The notes under the pieces are model-generated. The model was not told the DNA's origin, did not search any database, and was given only the letters and a program-made list of their open reading frames with translations. From JAMQPK01 sp035937795 (lineage in GTDB: Bacteria; Acidobacteriota; Vicinamibacteria; Vicinamibacterales; JAMQPK01): 39,675 nucleotides of DNA. Positions 17,947-25,235 of this stretch are shown one piece after another. The DNA lies in the NCBI GenBank assembly GCA_035937795.1, contig DASZHO010000145.1, positions 1-39,675 of the forward strand, in the 5' to 3' direction. The first letter of the stretch is position 1; each line of letters opens with the position of its first letter. Position numbers and translations under genes: made by a program.

Positions 17947-17980
17947 ATTCGTGATAATCATCATTCGTGATAATTATCAC
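17947..17980. promoter_or_regulatory. AT-rich palindromic operator-like site upstream of the PilZ gene
   Basis: ATTCGTGATAAT occurs twice with 16-base periodicity (17947-17958 and 17963-17974). The second copy continues into the perfect 14-bp palindrome GTGATAATTATCAC at 17967-17980, ending 11 bases before the ATG of the PilZ gene. In such GC-rich DNA this AT-rich dyad stands out. The TGATAAT half-sites recall the Fur/PerR family of operators, but the exact spacing differs, so the regulator is unknown. Confidence 0.55.
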
Positions 17981-17991
17981 TGACAAGGTCC

Positions 17992-18756
17992 ATGGCGAAG
18001 CGTGACAACCGAACCACCCCGCGCGCATGGCGCCCCGCCCGCACACCCATCCAGGGCGTGCGCGCGAAGCTGGACAACCTGGAGTGCACGGTAGCCAATT
18101 TGTCGTCGACCGGCGCCATGTTGCGGAGCCGCGTCGAGGCGGCGGTGGGCCGCGAAATGCATCTCCTCGTCGAGCTGGCTCCGCGGTCGATCGCCGCGCG
18201 CGTGCGGGTCGTCCGTTGCGAGTCGATTGAGGTGGGACTGCCCGGCGAGGCCGTGTGGCGCCGGAAGGACTACGTCCTTGGCGTGACGTTTCTGGAGTCC
18301 ACGGGCGAGCTTACCGTCGCCATCCGCAGCGTCGTCAAACAGCTGACGGGGATCGAGCACTCCGAGCCGCGTGTGCTCGTGCTCGGCAAAGACGATGAAG
18401 TGAGCCGGCTGATTGAGAAGACGCTCAGCGGCTCCGACTACATGCCCCGCATCCTGACCCATCCGCGCTACGCCCTCAGTACGGTGAAACGGATCGGCGC
18501 GAAAGCCGTGATCGTGAACCTGGAAATCGATCCGGAATTCTCGGCGCGCTCGGTCTTCGACAACCTCCGGGCCGATCCCGCCACTGCGCGGCTGCCGATC
18601 ATCATCTGCGCGCGCCAGGCCTGGCTGCAGTCGACGCACCGCGACTACATCCAGGACAAACGGTTGCGTTTGCTGCTGGTGCCGTTCACGCCCGAAGAGC
18701 TCGTGTTGACGCTCGACAAGGCGCTCGACGAGGGCGCTCAGCTTCCGACGCGATGA
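17992..18756 (+). CDS. PilZ domain fused to a degenerate receiver domain
   Basis: 254 residues. The N-terminal ~120 residues look like a PilZ (c-di-GMP-binding) domain: an arginine-rich entry 'RAWRPARTPIQGVRAKL', 'NLSSTGAML' matching the (D/N)xSxxG motif, and 'DYVLGVTFLE' as the last strand. From about residue 127 a CheY-like fold follows ('RVLVLGKDDE', 'AVIVNLEI', 'LPIIICARQ', 'LLLVPFTPEEL'). The acidic pair is present (D134, D135), but the phosphoacceptor position is Asn176 and the conserved Lys of 'KPF' is Val, so it is a pseudo-receiver. The stop overlaps the acyl-CoA ligase start (ATGA). It may be a c-di-GMP-responsive adaptor. Confidence 0.75.
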   Translation: MAKRDNRTTPRAWRPARTPIQGVRAKLDNLECTVANLSSTGAMLRSRVEAAVGREMHLLVELAPRSIAARVRVVRCESIEVGLPGEAVWRRKDYVLGVTFLESTGELTVAIRSVVKQLTGIEHSEPRVLVLGKDDEVSRLIEKTLSGSDYMPRILTHPRYALSTVKRIGAKAVIVNLEIDPEFSARSVFDNLRADPATARLPIIICARQAWLQSTHRDYIQDKRLRLLLVPFTPEELVLTLDKALDEGAQLPTR

Positions 18757-20213
18757 TCAACCTCGCCTCGATCGTCGAGCAGCATGCGAGCCGGAGGCCC
18801 GACCGGCCGGCGTTGGTGTTCGGTGGCGCGCGCCTCACCTACGGAGCGCTCAACGCCTGGGCGAACCAGATTGCCGGCGGCCTCGCGGCCTCGGGCTTCG
18901 GTCCCGGCGACAACATCGCGCTGCTGTGCCCGAACTGCCCGTACTTTCCCGCGGCGTATTTCGGTATTCTGAAAACCGGCGCCACCGTCGTGCCGTTGAA
19001 CGTGCTGCTGAAGCCGCGCGAGATCGCGTATCACCTGCGCGACAGCGATGCGAAAGCGCTGCTGTGCTTCGAGGGCACTCGAGAGCTGCCGATGGCCGCT
19101 GCCGCGAAGGCCGCGATAGCCGTCGTGCCGTCGTGCTCGCGGTTCATCGTTCTTCCGCTTGAAGGCAGCGCCGCATTTGCCGACGATCCGGATGTCGTGA
19201 CCCTGCCCGGGCTCACCGCGAATCAACCCGACGCGTTCGAAACGCGTCCAACCGCGCCGGATGACACAGCGGTGATTCTTTACACGTCGGGCACGACGGG
19301 CCAGCCAAAGGGCGCGGAGCTGACGCACCTGAACATGGCGATGAACGCGATGGTCACCGCCGAGCTGTGCGCGTCCTCGCACGACGAGCACGGCGAGCAT
19401 CGCACCGCCGTAACGTTGCCCCTGTTTCACGCCACGGCTCAGACGGTGCAGATGAACGCCTTCCTGCACCTGGGCGGCGCGCTGGTGCTCCTTCCGCGGT
19501 TCGATGCCGGCGCCCTCCTTGCCGTGATGGTACAGGAGCGCATCACGCACTGGATAGGGGTGCCGACGATGTATTGGTCGGTGCTGCAGCACGTGCGCGA
19601 GAAGAACGTAGATGTGTCGAGCATTGCGGGAACGCTGAAGCTGGCAAACTCGGGTGGGGCGCCGATGCCCGTTGAGCTCATGAAGGCGTTTGAGCAGACC
19701 TTCGGCGTCCGCATCGTTGAAGGCTACGGGTTGTCCGAGACGTCTCCGGTGGTCTGTTTCAACCATCTCGACAAGCCGTCGAAGCCCGGGACGGTCGGGC
19801 AGCCGGTGTTTTCGGTCGAAGTGAGGTGCGTCGACGAGAGAGACGAGACGGTGCCCGCCGGGCAGCCCGGTGAAGTGGCCGTCCGCGGCCATAACACCAT
19901 GAAGGGCTACTACAAGAGGCCGGAAGACACGTCCGAGGCCATGCGCAACGGCTGGCTCCATACGGGTGACATCGGCGTCCTGGACGAGGAGGGCTACCTC
20001 AGAATCGTCGATCGGAAGAAGGACGTGATCTTGCGCGGCGGGTTCAACGTCTATCCGCGGGAGCTGGAGGAGGTCCTTTTGACGCACCCGGCAATTTCGC
20101 TGGCGGCCGTCGTGGGCGTCCCCGACGAGCGGCTGGGAGAAGAGGTGAAAGCCTTCGTCGTGAAGAAACCGTCCGCCGAGTTGACCGAAGACCAGTTGCG
20201 CGCGTGGTGCTAA
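18753..20213 (+). CDS. Acyl-CoA synthetase (AMP-forming), truncated by in-frame TAA
   Basis: 486 codons of a fatty-acid/aromatic-acid CoA ligase of the adenylate-forming superfamily. Motifs: phosphate loop 'YTSGTTGQPKGAELTH', 'GYGLSETSPV', 'TGDIG' and the hinge 'RIVDRKKDVILRGGFNVYPRELEE'. The reading frame is stopped by TAA at 20211-20213 inside the small C-terminal domain, exactly where relatives have a Lys or Arg between 'RAWC' and 'EQFAAYKYPR'. The missing 44 residues, including the catalytic lysine, are encoded right after it in the same frame. As it stands the product would bind but probably not adenylate well. ATG 18753 overlaps the PilZ stop. Confidence 0.85.
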   Translation: MINLASIVEQHASRRPDRPALVFGGARLTYGALNAWANQIAGGLAASGFGPGDNIALLCPNCPYFPAAYFGILKTGATVVPLNVLLKPREIAYHLRDSDAKALLCFEGTRELPMAAAAKAAIAVVPSCSRFIVLPLEGSAAFADDPDVVTLPGLTANQPDAFETRPTAPDDTAVILYTSGTTGQPKGAELTHLNMAMNAMVTAELCASSHDEHGEHRTAVTLPLFHATAQTVQMNAFLHLGGALVLLPRFDAGALLAVMVQERITHWIGVPTMYWSVLQHVREKNVDVSSIAGTLKLANSGGAPMPVELMKAFEQTFGVRIVEGYGLSETSPVVCFNHLDKPSKPGTVGQPVFSVEVRCVDERDETVPAGQPGEVAVRGHNTMKGYYKRPEDTSEAMRNGWLHTGDIGVLDEEGYLRIVDRKKDVILRGGFNVYPRELEEVLLTHPAISLAAVVGVPDERLGEEVKAFVVKKPSAELTEDQLRAWC

Positions 20214-20345
20214 GAGCAGTTTGCCGCCTATAAATATCCGCGTCTCATCGAATTCCGCACGGAACTGCCGACCACCGCCACGGGCAAGATTCTGAAGCGG
20301 GAGCTGCGGCAGCCAGCCCAGGCGCGCCGGGCGTCTGGCGACTGA
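20214..20345 (+). pseudogene. C-terminal remainder of the acyl-CoA synthetase, downstream of the TAA
   Basis: Reading on in the same frame after the TAA gives 43 codons starting 'EQFAAYKYPRLIEF' and containing 'LPTTATGKILKREL', the A10 motif whose lysine (codon 512 of the full frame) is essential for adenylation, then a normal TGA at 20343-20345. No frameshift is needed: a single codon change restores a 530-residue enzyme. So the fragment belongs to the upstream gene, and the interruption is a nonsense change, a base error, or a readthrough site. Confidence 0.8.
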
Positions 20346-20356
20346 ACCCTCACGGG

Positions 20357-21319
20357 GTGTCCGCGCGTCATACCGTCATGGACACCGTGGACCTTCGCGA
20401 CGCGGAGTTGCTCGACGCCTACTCGCAGGCCGTCGTGCATGCGGTCGAGCTCGTCGGACCCTCGGTCGCGACGCTCGAACGCGGCAGCGGACGCGAGCAG
20501 CAGGGCCACGGCTCCGGCTTCGTCTTCACGCCTGACGGCCTCATCCTGACGAACAGCCACGTCGTTCATGGCGCGCCGAGCCTGCACGTGTCGCTGCCGG
20601 ATGGACGGCGCATGCCCGCGACCCTGATTGGGGAAGATCCCGATACCGACCTTGCAGTCGTGCGGGTTCCCGCATCGGATCTGCCGACCGCGAAGCTCGG
20701 GGATTCGCGCGCCATTCGGGTTGGGCAGTTGGTCGTTGCGATCGGCAATCCCTATGGATTCCAGGCGACGGTCACTTCCGGCGTCGTGAGCGCGCTTGGC
20801 CGATCGTTGCGCTCGCATTCGGGGCGGCTGATGGATGACATCATCCAGACCGACGCCGCGCTGAATCCAGGAAATTCCGGCGGGCCGCTGGTGAACTCGC
20901 GCGGCGAAGTGATTGGCGTGAACACCGCCGTCATTTCTGGAGCCCAGGGGCTCTGTTTCGCCATCGCCGCGAACACCGTGGTGTTTGTCGTGGGCCGGCT
21001 GATTCGCGACGGACGGATTCGCCGGTCGCACCTCGGCGTGGCGGGACAGAACGTGCCGATTGCACGGCAGATCGTGCGCTTTTACGACTTGCAGGTTTCT
21101 CGCGGCGTCCGGGTCGCGTCGATCGAGCCCGACAGCCCGGCGGCGCGCAGCGATCTGCGCGAAGGCGACCTTGTCGTCGGCTTCGCGGGGCAGGCCGTCG
21201 ACGGGATCGATCAGCTGCATCGCCTGTTGACCGAGGAGCGCGGCGGCGTGCCAACGCCGCTGACGGTGATCCGGGGGACCGAAAAACTGGTAATCCACGT
21301 GACGCCCGGACTACACTGA
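20357..21319 (+). CDS. HtrA/DegP-like trypsin-fold serine protease with one PDZ domain
   Basis: 320 residues. The chymotrypsin-like triad is visible: His68 in 'LTNSHVVHG', Asp98 in 'DTDLAVV' and Ser174 in 'NPGNSGGPL'. A single PDZ domain follows ('RGVRVASIEPDSPAARSDLREGDLVVGFAGQAV', about 250-315). Unlike typical HtrA proteins there is no signal peptide or membrane anchor before the protease domain, so the product is predicted to be cytoplasmic. GTG 20357 is used here and ATG 20378 is an alternative. Neither has a strong ribosome site. The gene follows the ligase remnant by 11 bases. Confidence 0.85.
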   Translation: MSARHTVMDTVDLRDAELLDAYSQAVVHAVELVGPSVATLERGSGREQQGHGSGFVFTPDGLILTNSHVVHGAPSLHVSLPDGRRMPATLIGEDPDTDLAVVRVPASDLPTAKLGDSRAIRVGQLVVAIGNPYGFQATVTSGVVSALGRSLRSHSGRLMDDIIQTDAALNPGNSGGPLVNSRGEVIGVNTAVISGAQGLCFAIAANTVVFVVGRLIRDGRIRRSHLGVAGQNVPIARQIVRFYDLQVSRGVRVASIEPDSPAARSDLREGDLVVGFAGQAVDGIDQLHRLLTEERGGVPTPLTVIRGTEKLVIHVTPGLH

Positions 21320-21327
21320 TCGTTCGG

Positions 21328-21446
21328 ATTCCTCGGTGGCCCGGAGCCTGTGCAATCTCAGCCTATGAACCGCGTCAGGGCCGGAAGGCAGCAGCGCTAA
21401 GTAGTCCCTGGGCTGTGCCGCAGGGCCCTCCGGGCCTCTGAGGGAC
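21328..21446 (+). ncRNA. ffs: Signal recognition particle RNA, small bacterial type
   Basis: The hallmark apical hairpin of 4.5S/SRP RNA is present at 21374-21395, with the GGAA tetraloop at 21383-21386 closed by CC/GG and the asymmetric loop sequence 'GCAGCAGC' 3' of it. The ends pair: 21331-21345 is nearly complementary to 21429-21443 (one G-U, one mismatch), making a ~110-base hairpin. The RNA binds Ffh for co-translational membrane targeting. It lies in the short gap before dnaX, the arrangement known from Bacillus (scr-dnaX-yaaK-recR). The exact ends are estimated from pairing. Confidence 0.88.
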
Positions 21447-21458
21447 CCGACTCACCTA

Positions 21459-23132
21459 ATGGCCTACCAGGTTCTCGCCCGAAAGTGGCGCCCGCAGCAG
21501 TTCGACGACGTCGTCGGCCAGCCGGCCGTGACGCGCACGCTGAAGAATGCGATCGCGAACAAGCGCATCGCGCAGGCGTTCGTGTTCGCGGGCCCGCGCG
21601 GCGTGGGCAAGACCACGACCGCGCGCATTCTGGCGCGCGCGCTCAGCTGCGTGGCGGGGCCCACGGCCAATCCCTGCGGCACGTGCGACCCGTGCCGGGA
21701 GATTGCGGAAGGACGTGACATCGACGTCCGCGAGATCGACGCGGCCACGCACACGCAGGTGGACAACGTTCGCGAGGTGATCATCGCCGGGCTGTCGATC
21801 ATGCCGGTGAGAAATCGCTACAAGGTGTTCATCATCGACGAAGTTCATCAGCTGTCGGCGCACTCCTTCAACGCGCTGTTGAAATCCATCGAGGAGCCGC
21901 CGCCCCACGTCGTCTTCATGATGGCTACCACCGAGCTGTCGAAGATTCCCGAGACGGTGCTGTCGCGGTCGCAGGTGTTCGAGTTCAAGACCATTTCGAG
22001 CAGGCAGATTGCGGACCAGCTCCGCAAGATCGCCGGTGTCGAACAAATCAACGTGAGCGACGCCGCGCTCGTGCTGATGGCGCGCGCCGCCGAAGGCAGC
22101 ATGCGCGACGCGCAGAGCGCATTCGATCAGGTGATTGCGTTTGCGGGGCAGACCGTGTCGCCCGACGACGTGGCGACCGTGCTCGGTCTCGTCGGCCGCG
22201 ATCTCGTCCTCGACATCGTCACCGCCGTGGCCGACGAGACGCCGGCGGCCGCTTTCGAGCTTGCCGGGCGCGCGGTCGAACTGGGTTACGACTTGCGGCT
22301 GGTGTGCAGGGAATTGTCGCGCGTCGTCCGCGACCTGCTGGTGCTTTCCGTCGATCCGTCGCGAATCGACGACCCGGAGATCGCGGCCGAGACCGAGCGC
22401 CCCCGCCTGATGGCGCTGGCGGGACGATTTTCGCGTGAAGATCTGCTGCGCTCGTTCGACGTGCTGTCGAAGGCCGAGTTCGACATCCGCGGCGCCGCCG
22501 AGCCCCGCTACCACCTGGAAATGGCGCTGCTGCGGTGGATGCATCTGCGGAAGCTCGTGCCGTTGACCGAGCTGCTGCTCTCCCCTTCGCTCGGGGGATC
22601 GAGCGCGGCCGCCCGTCCATCGCCCGCTACACCTTCGCGTCCGGCGGCCACGGCGGGGCCGCCGAAAGCCGCGCCGCCGCCAGCCGGCGGTGGCGAGCGT
22701 GTCCTGCCGAAGCCGCCGTCGCGACAGGAACCGGCGGCGGCGTCGCCGCGTGAAGGCGGTCGCGACGCGTTTCTCGAGGAGATTCGGCGATCGAAGGAAG
22801 TGTTCTACAAGACGGTCGTCGCCCAGGCGCAAAAGATCGAATTCGGATCCGACCAGGTGGTGTTTTCCTTTCTGCCCATTCATCGTATGCAGCGCGAGCA
22901 GCTCGAGCAGAACCGGCCGTGGCTCGAATCGATTGCCGGCGGCATCAGCGGAAAACACATGTCGGTCGTGTCCGCCCAGCAGGATGGACCGGCGGATGCG
23001 CCGTCCCCGCAGATCGGCGCGGCTGCGGTGAAACCCGCCGATCTGAAGGCCGCCGCGATGACCGACGCAGCCGTGCAGGCGATGCTGGATGTCTTTCCCG
23101 CCGAAATCGAGGACGTCGAGGAGATCAAATAG
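21459..23132 (+). CDS. dnaX: DNA polymerase III subunits gamma/tau
   Basis: 557 residues. The clamp-loader AAA+ ATPase has Walker A 'GPRGVGKTTTAR' (Lys51), the zinc-binding cysteines Cys64, 73, 76 and 79, the Walker B stretch 'VFIIDEVHQLS' and the 'SRSQVFEF' sensor region. After the AAA+ module and collar (to about residue 370) comes a Pro/Ala/Gly-rich linker (about 385-430) and a C-terminal region with 'SKEVFYKTVVAQAQKIEF' as in tau-type tails. ATG 21459 begins about 13 bases after the SRP RNA. Its TAG overlaps the GTG of ybaB. No obvious slippery A-run for a gamma frameshift was noticed. Confidence 0.95.
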   Translation: MAYQVLARKWRPQQFDDVVGQPAVTRTLKNAIANKRIAQAFVFAGPRGVGKTTTARILARALSCVAGPTANPCGTCDPCREIAEGRDIDVREIDAATHTQVDNVREVIIAGLSIMPVRNRYKVFIIDEVHQLSAHSFNALLKSIEEPPPHVVFMMATTELSKIPETVLSRSQVFEFKTISSRQIADQLRKIAGVEQINVSDAALVLMARAAEGSMRDAQSAFDQVIAFAGQTVSPDDVATVLGLVGRDLVLDIVTAVADETPAAAFELAGRAVELGYDLRLVCRELSRVVRDLLVLSVDPSRIDDPEIAAETERPRLMALAGRFSREDLLRSFDVLSKAEFDIRGAAEPRYHLEMALLRWMHLRKLVPLTELLLSPSLGGSSAAARPSPATPSRPAATAGPPKAAPPPAGGGERVLPKPPSRQEPAAASPREGGRDAFLEEIRRSKEVFYKTVVAQAQKIEFGSDQVVFSFLPIHRMQREQLEQNRPWLESIAGGISGKHMSVVSAQQDGPADAPSPQIGAAAVKPADLKAAAMTDAAVQAMLDVFPAEIEDVEEIK

Positions 23133-23431
23133 TGAACATTCAACAGATGATGAAGCAGGCCCAGCAGATGCAGGAACGCCTGCAGAAGCAGATGGCCGAG
23201 ATGCGCATCGAAGGGTCTTCGGGCGGCGGCATGGTCACCGTCGTCGTGAGCGGCAACAAGCAGATTCAGACTCTGAAGATCGAGCCGGAAGTCGTTTCCA
23301 GGGACGACGTCGAGATGCTGCAGGATCTAATCGTGGCCGCGGTCAACGATGCTCAGCGGAAGGCCGACGATGAGCTGAGCCGCCAGATGGGCGGCATGAT
23401 GGGCGGGATGAAGATACCAGGCATGTTCTAA
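23132..23431 (+). CDS. ybaB: YbaB/EbfC nucleoid-associated protein
   Basis: 99 residues, starting at GTG 23132 overlapping the dnaX stop. The N-terminal Gln/Met-rich helix 'IQQMMKQAQQMQERLQKQMAEM' is followed by the small sheet 'GMVTVVVSGNKQIQTLKIEPEVV' and helix 'LQDLIVAAVNDAQRKADDELS', ending in a Met/Gly-rich tail. This is the standard DNA-binding dimer encoded between dnaX and recR in many bacteria. Confidence 0.93.
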   Translation: MNIQQMMKQAQQMQERLQKQMAEMRIEGSSGGGMVTVVVSGNKQIQTLKIEPEVVSRDDVEMLQDLIVAAVNDAQRKADDELSRQMGGMMGGMKIPGMF

Positions 23432-23467
23432 GCGCGCGGCCTTCTGCCCTTATCCCTCTGCCCTGAC

Positions 23468-24064
23468 ATGTCGTATCCCGAACCACTGACCCGTCTGGTC
23501 GATCAGCTCAAGAAACTTCCGGGCATCGGCGCCAAGAGCGCGCAGCGCCTCGCGTTCCACATCCTCCGGACACCTCGCGACGAGGCCGACCGTCTGTGCG
23601 ACGCGATTCGCGACGTGAAAGAGCGCGTCACTTACTGCTCGATCTGCAGCAACACCACCGACATCGATCCGTGCGTGTACTGCGCCTCAGCAACCCGCAA
23701 TCACAAGCTCATCTGCGTGGTCGAAGAACCGCAGAATGTGACCGCGATAGAAAAGACGCGCGACTTCAAGGGCCTGTACCACGTGCTGATGGGCGCGCTC
23801 TCGCCGCTGCAGGGGATCGGGCCCGACGAGCTGAAAATAAAAAGCCTGCTCGAGCGCGTGGGCGGCGGAGAGATCGAAGAGATCATCCTTGCGACCAACC
23901 CGAACGTCGAGGGAGAAGCCACGGCGCTCTACCTCGCCCGCCTGCTGAAACCGCTCGGCGTCAAGGTGACCCGCATCGCCATGGGGGTGCCGGTCGGCAG
24001 CGACCTCGACTACGCCGATGAGGTCACCATGCACAAGGCGCTCGAAGGACGGAGAGAAGTATAG
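23468..24064 (+). CDS. recR: Recombination mediator RecR
   Basis: 198 residues of normal length. It has the N-terminal helix-hairpin-helix ('LKKLPGIGAKSAQRLAFH'), a four-cysteine zinc finger (Cys57, 60, 69, 72) and the Toprim domain ('LICVVEEPQNVTAIEKT', 'LATNPNVEGEATALYLAR'), ending in the Walker-B-like 'RIAMGVPVGSDLDYADEVTM' motif. RecR loads RecA with RecF/RecO at gaps and breaks. It lies 36 bases after ybaB, and its TAG shares a G with the GTG of the next gene. Confidence 0.95.
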   Translation: MSYPEPLTRLVDQLKKLPGIGAKSAQRLAFHILRTPRDEADRLCDAIRDVKERVTYCSICSNTTDIDPCVYCASATRNHKLICVVEEPQNVTAIEKTRDFKGLYHVLMGALSPLQGIGPDELKIKSLLERVGGGEIEEIILATNPNVEGEATALYLARLLKPLGVKVTRIAMGVPVGSDLDYADEVTMHKALEGRREV

Positions 24065-24699
24065 TGAACGGCGTGATTCCGCAGTCCTACCAGCTGCCGA
24101 TGCTGGGGCTGATGGTGCTGAGCGGCCTCATCGCATGGACGGCGGGGTACCGCTTGTTCCGCCTCGTGCTCACGCTCAACGGGTTCATCTTTGGCGCATG
24201 GGTGGCGAGCTCGATGTTCGGCGCCAGCGACAAAGCGCTGCTGGTGTTTGCGGCGCTTGGCGGCGGCGCCATCGGCGCGCTGATCATGTTCTTCGGTTAT
24301 TTCGTCGGCGTCGCCCTGGTGGGGGCGGGGATCGGCGCGCTGGCGGTGCACATGTTCTGGAACCGTCTCGGCACCGACCCGCGGCCGGTCGTCGTGATTC
24401 TCGCGGCCGTCGCCGGCGCCGCTGCCGCCATGGCGCTCCAGCGGTATGTGATCATCGTGGCGACGGCGTATGCCGGCGCATGGACGTTGCTGCTGGGCGG
24501 ATTGCCGCTGATCGATCGCGGCCAGAAAATTGCGGGTACTCCGGAGGTGTGGGTACTGTATCCGCTCGATCCGTCGCCCGGCCGCCGCTGGGTGCTCGCC
24601 GGATGGGGAGTGCTCGGGCTGATGGGGGTGCTTATCCAACTGCGACTCACGGGCCGCGCCAGGCCCGCGGTGAAGAGAGCCAGGGCAACTGGAAACTAG
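24064..24699 (+). CDS. Integral membrane protein, DUF4203 (TMEM198-like)
   Basis: 211 residues from GTG 24064, overlapping recR. About six to seven hydrophobic segments are interrupted by short loops. Gly/Ala-rich helices such as 'LLVFAALGGGAIGALIMFFGYFVGVALVGAGIGALAV' and the central pattern match the DUF4203 family, whose role in bacteria is unknown. The tail 'GRARPAVKRARATGN' is basic and probably cytoplasmic. Coupling to recR may only be transcriptional. Confidence 0.7.
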   Translation: MNGVIPQSYQLPMLGLMVLSGLIAWTAGYRLFRLVLTLNGFIFGAWVASSMFGASDKALLVFAALGGGAIGALIMFFGYFVGVALVGAGIGALAVHMFWNRLGTDPRPVVVILAAVAGAAAAMALQRYVIIVATAYAGAWTLLLGGLPLIDRGQKIAGTPEVWVLYPLDPSPGRRWVLAGWGVLGLMGVLIQLRLTGRARPAVKRARATGN

Positions 24700-24740
24700 A
24701 AACGAAAAACCTGACGTGGTATTGGAACGGGAGGCGTGCG

Positions 24741-25181
24741 ATGGCGGTCTTCGATCGGAACGCAACGACGGACTGGGAAGGCGGGTTGTTGGATGGCAAG
24801 GGCGTGGACAAGGCCGGCACCGGCGCCTTTTCCCTGCCGGTCACCTTTGCCAATCGCGTAGGCGAGGCGGGCGGAAAGACCAGTCCCGAGGAGCTGATGG
24901 CGGCGGCGCATGCGGCCTGCTTCGCGATGGCGCTCAACGCTGCGCTCGGCAAAAAGGGGGCGAAAGCGAAGAAAACTCACGTGACGGCCACCGTGTCGGC
25001 CGACAAGAGCGACGCCGGAATTAAAATTGTGTCGTCGAAACTGAAAGTTCTGGTGGAAGGGCTGGAAGGTATGACCCCGGCCGACTTCGCCGCGTTCGTG
25101 AAAGAAGCCGACAAGGGTTGCCCCGTGTCGAACGCGTATCGAGGAACCATGCAGATCGATGTGGAGGGCTCCGCGAAGTAA
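24741..25181 (+). CDS. OsmC/Ohr-family peroxiredoxin (two-cysteine type)
   Basis: 146 residues from ATG 24741 with GGGAGG upstream. Both redox cysteines are present, Cys60 in 'AAHAACFAMAL' and Cys127 in 'ADKGCPVSNAY', with 'TSPEELMAAAH' as the family signature. It should reduce organic hydroperoxides with dihydrolipoamide-type or thiol reductants. It thus complements the other OsmC protein near 2.3 kb, which lacks the second cysteine. Confidence 0.9.
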   Translation: MAVFDRNATTDWEGGLLDGKGVDKAGTGAFSLPVTFANRVGEAGGKTSPEELMAAAHAACFAMALNAALGKKGAKAKKTHVTATVSADKSDAGIKIVSSKLKVLVEGLEGMTPADFAAFVKEADKGCPVSNAYRGTMQIDVEGSAK

Positions 25182-25203
25182 CTGGCGGCCCCCCGCGGCC
25201 AAT

Positions 25204-25235
25204 AAACGGAAGGAACGTGAAACGGAAGGAACGTG
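25204..25235 (+). repeat. Perfect 16-bp tandem duplication carrying the ribosome-binding site
   Basis: The unit AAACGGAAGGAACGTG occurs at 25204-25219 and again without a gap at 25220-25235, directly before ATG 25236. Each copy contains a GGAAGGA ribosome site followed by GTG. The second copy sets the spacing for ATG 25236. The first offers a standby site, and its GTG is out of frame with the lipoprotein. Confidence 0.85.

Noticed and set aside
17947..17980. Classical Fur box
   Set aside because: The half-sites resemble Fur-family sites, but the 7-1-7 spacing is not kept, so it is left as an unassigned operator.
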